This document shows, piece by piece, positions 62,187 through 64,000 of a stretch of DNA of 64,000 bases; positions within the stretch are counted from its first letter, which is position 1, and every line of letters starts with the position of its first letter. The notes beneath the pieces are model-generated. The model ran no database searches. It saw nothing but the letters and a program-made list of their open reading frames with translations, and was not told the DNA's origin. Source of the DNA: an uncultured Alphaproteobacteria bacterium (GTDB lineage: Bacteria > Pseudomonadota > Alphaproteobacteria > Bin95); contig CALAHN010000068.1 in NCBI GenBank assembly GCA_937891825.1, forward strand, positions 1-64,000, given 5' to 3'. A program made the translations under genes and the position numbers.

Positions 62187-63311
62187 ATGACTGAACGCAA
62201 TCTGACATTCGGGTGGTTTCTGCCGACCAGCGGCGATAGCACCTGCCTCGCGGATCCTGCGGCGCGCCTGCCCCAAAGCCGCGCGCTGTTCGACGAAATC
62301 GTCGATGTCGTCGACAATGCAGGCTTCACCTACATGCTGATGCCGGTCAACGCCGCCTGCTGGGAGGCGACCGTGGTCGGCGCCTATTACATTGCGCGCA
62401 CGAAACATGTGGCGCCGCTCGTCGCCCTTCGCTCGGCTTACTGCAACCCGGTGCTGTCGGCGAAGATGTTCGCGACGCTGGATCAGATGTCGGGCGGGCG
62501 CCTTTGCATCAACCTGATCGCCGGCATCAACGACGATGACACCAAGGCCGACGGCATCCCCGACGACAAAACCACGCGCTATGAGAAAATGGACGAGGAA
62601 GTCCAGATCATGAAGCGCCTCTGGTCCAGCAATGCGCCCATTGGCTTCTTCGGCAAGCACTATCAGGTCGACACGGCGATTGAACCGAAGCCGCTGCAGC
62701 AGCCGCATCCGCCCTTCTTCCTGGGCGGCGGGTCGGAACAGGCGTTGGAGATATCCGCCAAGCATTCCACGGTTCACCTGTTCTGGGGCGACCGGCCGTC
62801 CGGCATCGCCGCAAAGATCCAGGACCTCAAGGCCCGCGCCCGCCGTCACGGCCGGGAAGCGCAACTGGGGTTCGGCATGCGCCTGCAGATCGTCTGCGCC
62901 GAGACGGAGGACGAAGCCTGGGCGGACGCCGAGCGCCTGATCGCCGGCGCCACCCGCTTCGAACTCGCGAACATGCGGACGCGCCCGAATGCGGCGAACG
63001 CCGCCGAAGGCATCCGGCGCACATCGGAAGCCAACCGCCAGGTCTGGAAACTGCTGGAGGAGTCAGGCGAGAGCATGAAGCTAGGCCCCCATCTCTGGAC
63101 GGGCATATCGACCGTACGCGCCGGCGCCGGCATCGCAGTCGTCGGCAACCCCGAACAGGTGGCGGCGACCCTGGAAGAGTTCGTTCAGGCCGGATGCACA
63201 AGCTTCTGCCTGTCCGGATATCCCCACGCCAAGGCGGCGCGCATCTTCGCCGAAAAGGTCATGCCGCGCTTCCAGGGCCGCATTTCCGACGTCCTGCCCC
63301 AAGCTGCCTGA
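62187..63311 (+). CDS. LLM class flavin monooxygenase (SsuD-like)
   Basis: A 374-residue FMN-dependent monooxygenase of the alkanesulfonate/nitrilotriacetate type. LTFGWFLPTSGDSTC opens it, then ALRSAYCNPVLSAKMFATLDQMSGGRLCINLIAG, the standard SsuD-like core (CINLIAG.ND). PPFFLGGGSEQALEISAKHSTVHLFWGD is the other conserved block. The C-terminal FCLSGYPHAKAARIFAEKVMP is typical. It oxygenates an unknown small substrate. It begins a plus-strand unit with a DapA-family gene. Confidence 0.88.
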   Translation: MTERNLTFGWFLPTSGDSTCLADPAARLPQSRALFDEIVDVVDNAGFTYMLMPVNAACWEATVVGAYYIARTKHVAPLVALRSAYCNPVLSAKMFATLDQMSGGRLCINLIAGINDDDTKADGIPDDKTTRYEKMDEEVQIMKRLWSSNAPIGFFGKHYQVDTAIEPKPLQQPHPPFFLGGGSEQALEISAKHSTVHLFWGDRPSGIAAKIQDLKARARRHGREAQLGFGMRLQIVCAETEDEAWADAERLIAGATRFELANMRTRPNAANAAEGIRRTSEANRQVWKLLEESGESMKLGPHLWTGISTVRAGAGIAVVGNPEQVAATLEEFVQAGCTSFCLSGYPHAKAARIFAEKVMPRFQGRISDVLPQAA

Positions 63312-63326
63312 CCGGGAGCGAAGCCA

Positions 63327-64000
63327 GTGGCCGCCAAACCCTATTCCGGCATCTGGCCGGTTGCGCCGACCCCCTTCAACGACGACGGCTCGCTCGATCT
63401 GGAGGGCATGCGCCGCGTGCTCGATTGCATGGTCGATCAAGGCGTCGACGGCGTCTGCATCCTCGCGAACTTCTCCGAGCAATTCCTGTTGAGCGACGAC
63501 GAGCGCGCGACCCTGACGCGCCTTTGCCTGGAGCACATGGCGGGACGGGTTCCCATCATCGTGACGGCCTCGCATTTCGCGACGGCCGTGGTCCAGGCCC
63601 GGGCGCGGGAGGCGGCCGCGATGGGGGCCGCCATGCTGATGCTGATGCCCCCCTATCACGGCGCCGGCCTCCGGGCCGACGAGGATGCGACGTTCGAGCA
63701 TTTCGCAGCCGCCGGCGCCGCGGGCGGCATTCCGATCATGGTGCAGGACGCCCCGCTTTCCGGCGTCCAGATGTCGGTCGCGCTCCTGGCGCGGCTGGCG
63801 CGCGAGATCGAGCAGGTAAAGCTCTTCAAGATCGAGACGCCCCAGGCGGCGGCGAAGATCCGGGCGCTCCTCGTCGCCGGCGGCGACGCCATCGAAGGCC
63901 CGTTCGACGGCGAGGAAGCAATCACGCTGATGGCCGACATGGACGCCGGCGCCACGGGCTCCATGACCTCGGCGACACTGCCGGACCTGATCAGGCCCGC
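63327..64000 (+). CDS. DapA-family (dihydrodipicolinate synthase-like) lyase, partial
   Basis: The N-terminal 224 residues are in the window; the gene runs off its end. It starts with GTG 63327, after GGGAGCG. The TIM-barrel begins YSGIWPVAPTPFNDDGSLD, the DapA/NAL family entry. MPPYHG contains the conserved Tyr of the mechanism and VKLFKIETP carries the Schiff-base Lys. The usual GTTGE-like loop reads LANFSEQFLLS. This suggests an aldolase/lyase acting on a 2-oxo acid, but not necessarily lysine biosynthesis. Its neighbour is an LLM monooxygenase. Confidence 0.8.
   Translation, partial: MAAKPYSGIWPVAPTPFNDDGSLDLEGMRRVLDCMVDQGVDGVCILANFSEQFLLSDDERATLTRLCLEHMAGRVPIIVTASHFATAVVQARAREAAAMGAAMLMLMPPYHGAGLRADEDATFEHFAAAGAAGGIPIMVQDAPLSGVQMSVALLARLAREIEQVKLFKIETPQAAAKIRALLVAGGDAIEGPFDGEEAITLMADMDAGATGSMTSATLPDLIRP

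Overview
The window is high-GC DNA (mid-60s percent by eye) from an alphaproteobacterium, most likely of the Hyphomicrobiales/Rhodospirillales type. The evidence is the codon use, the large number of ABC importers, VIT, YdcH and CBS-BON family proteins, a FixK/FNR-type box, a CtrA-type box and Alphaproteobacteria-style extragenic palindromes. It looks like a metabolic generalist that scavenges nitrogen compounds, polyamines and peptides. I see no tRNA, rRNA, CRISPR array, transposase or phage gene.

Layout. 216-3155 (minus strand): small stress and low-oxygen genes (YdcH/DUF465, VIT transporter, TraR/DksA zinc finger, CBS-BON, a His-rich lipoprotein, a membrane protein), with an FNR/FixK box upstream of CBS-BON. 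3249-7790: amine and amino-acid genes (FAD oxidoreductase, diaminopropionate ammonia-lyase, an AA_synth protein, an LLM flavin enzyme). 7973-11869: a complete polyamine importer, potFGHI. 12498-19910 (minus): a tightly overlapped operon that mixes a BMP-type ABC importer with a formamidase, a biuret-hydrolase-like enzyme, a second cysteine hydrolase and a cupin. 20214-25463: a Dpp-type importer. 25578-28458: allophanate hydrolase divergent from a LysR regulator. Together 12498-28458 encode import of small amides and the route biuret to allophanate to ammonia plus CO2.

28445-33479: a Rieske ferredoxin, a methyltransferase and a 1272-residue fusion protein (helical region, acyltransferase-like region, adenylation domain, carrier domain); this looks like an undescribed biosynthetic unit. 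33476-39625 (minus): a giant RTX adhesin with VWA, LamG and cadherin-like modules. One in-frame amber codon splits it, and a CtrA-type site lies upstream. 40134-41443: a CbpM/CbpA chaperone pair. 41565-45077: GMC oxidoreductase, crotonase, YihY/BrkB membrane protein.

45275-50709 (plus): a double CoA-transferase, a DsbA-family protein with an in-frame TGA at the first cysteine of its CPWC motif (a probable selenoprotein with a SECIS-like hairpin just downstream), a nu-class glutathione transferase and an acyl-CoA synthetase. 50709-55381: a second BMP-type importer. 55418-60686 (minus): a second Dpp-type importer. 60879-64000: a YcaQ-like DNA glycosylase, an LLM flavin monooxygenase and the start of a DapA-family lyase that runs off the end.

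The observations that most deserve follow-up are the UPWC selenoprotein, the acyltransferase/adenylation/carrier fusion with its methyltransferase, the amide/biuret operon, the amber-split adhesin and a three-copy composite palindromic repeat sitting at gene 3' ends.
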